NCBI GenBank assembly: GCA_959599635.1
Contig: CAUGJN010000120.1
Location: forward strand, 1-5,917
DNA: 5,917 nucleotides
From: an uncultured Collinsella sp.
GTDB lineage: Bacteria; Actinomycetota; Coriobacteriia; Coriobacteriales; Coriobacteriaceae
Direction: 5' to 3'
In this document: one piece after another, positions 5,278 to 5,917 of the stretch
Layout: each line of letters starts with the position of its first letter
Numbering within the stretch: the stretch's first letter is position 1
Program-made: the position numbers and the translations under genes
The notes under the pieces: generated by a model
Seen by the model: the letters and a program-made list of their open reading frames with translations, nothing else
Database searches by the model: none
Told to the model about the DNA's origin: nothing

Positions 5278-5917
5278 TTATGCGGCAGAGGCGTCGTCCT
5301 CCTCGTCGAGGGCGGCGAAGAGCTTCTTGCCGTCGAGGAGACGCGTGGTGACGTTTCTCATGCGGCCGATCTCTACGGTACGCAGCGTGTCATCGGCGCC
5401 TCGGGCGTCATAGACCGTTCCCAGCAAATACGAGATGCCGTCTCGTTGCTTGATGGCAAAGGGGCGGAGTGTCATCCGTGCTACTTCAGTTTCGCCACGT
5501 GTCGTGACGCTCGAAATATCAAAACTCACCGTGGTTCCGTGGTCGATGGCCTGCTCGATGAGCTCGCAGGTGTCGATGCGCTTGACGGGCGTGCGCATGG
5601 CCTTGGTGGATTTGCCACCGGCGCTTGGAGCAGGCTCGGGTGCATCGAGGTAGCCGCGAACGTCGGCACTCGCCATGGCGACCAAGTGCTGAGCCATGCT
5701 TTTTCGAATGGCAATGGGCGTAGAGCGGTTACGCATGACCATGCCGTGGAGCCGGATGATCTCTTCGTCGGTGAGCGGACGGGTCAAGAGCCGATACCCC
5801 ACGCCGCGTTTGTACTCAATTTCGTATCCGGCATGGCGAAGTGCGGAGATGGCGGTGTAGATGCTGCGCCGCGCCGCCGAGATGGGCATGCGGGCGGGGT
5901 CGTCGGGATGGGCGAGG
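5278..5917 (-). CDS. HTH/WYL-type transcriptional regulator, N-terminus outside window
   Basis: The reading frame is open to the window edge, so at least 212 residues are present and the real start lies beyond it; the internal ATG at 5889 would cut the helix-turn-helix. Seen (numbered from the first complete codon): 11-43 the recognition-helix and wing part of a DeoR/HTH_11-like domain (ISAARRSIYTAISALRHAGY followed by EIEYKRGVGYRLL), a helical linker at 48-92, an Ala/Pro/Ser-rich spacer at 92-103, then 113-200 a WYL-like domain (CELIEQAI, MTLRPFAIKQRDGISYLLGTVYD, RTVEIGRMRNV). In this family SYL or similar replaces WYL and sits before a strand leading to a conserved basic region. Such proteins sense a ligand and bind DNA. 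It ends with TAA at 5278, 160 nt before the importer start, in the same direction; whether it controls the importer is unproven. No strong terminator follows it. Confidence 0.8.
   Translation of the reverse strand, partial: LAHPDDPARMPISAARRSIYTAISALRHAGYEIEYKRGVGYRLLTRPLTDEEIIRLHGMVMRNRSTPIAIRKSMAQHLVAMASADVRGYLDAPEPAPSAGGKSTKAMRTPVKRIDTCELIEQAIDHGTTVSFDISSVTTRGETEVARMTLRPFAIKQRDGISYLLGTVYDARGADDTLRTVEIGRMRNVTTRLLDGKKLFAALDEEDDASAA

Overview
This 5.9 kb window is GC-rich and every gene I can support lies on the minus strand, so transcription runs from high to low coordinates. The codon use, the LAxTG-type sortase signal (typical of class E sortases of high-GC Gram-positives) and the flavour of the proteins suggest a gut actinobacterium of the Coriobacteriia, probably Collinsella or a relative. 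This is an inference from composition and protein style, not a database result.

Reading in the direction of transcription (right to left): (1) 5917-5278 is a 5'-truncated HTH/WYL-type transcriptional regulator. (2) 5117-2222 is a three-gene ABC importer operon: lipoprotein binding protein, 204-nt gap with a strong hairpin, permease, then ATPase overlapping the permease stop by 8 nt. It belongs to the TrpXYZ-like group (ABC_sub_bind / BPD_transp_2 / ATPase). Characterised relatives import aromatic amino acids, but nothing here (no T-box, no biosynthetic neighbour) fixes the substrate. A plausible sigma-70-type promoter sits at 5181-5208. (3) 2223-2127 holds two consecutive stem-loops ending in U-runs, which look like a double terminator and share a loop core. 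(4) 2114-2043 holds a tandem 8-bp repeat, a palindrome and a perfect TATAAT -10 box for the next gene. (5) 2012-744 is a 422-residue helical, coiled-coil protein that I cannot assign to a family. (6) 743-444 is an open stretch without an intact gene, ending in a sortase-signal tail (LAATG, hydrophobic helix, KRRR). It is the 3' remnant of a cell-wall-anchored protein whose body is missing. (7) 388-363 is a clean intrinsic terminator. (8) 313-1 is the N-terminal part of an MscS-family mechanosensitive channel that runs off the window.

The importer is ordinary in architecture. The part most worth attention is the 422-residue orphan gene with its own AT-rich promoter, sitting where the body of a sortase-anchored protein should be. 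It reads like a cargo gene inserted in, or recombined into, a surface-protein locus. No RNA genes, CRISPR arrays, transposases or origins were seen.
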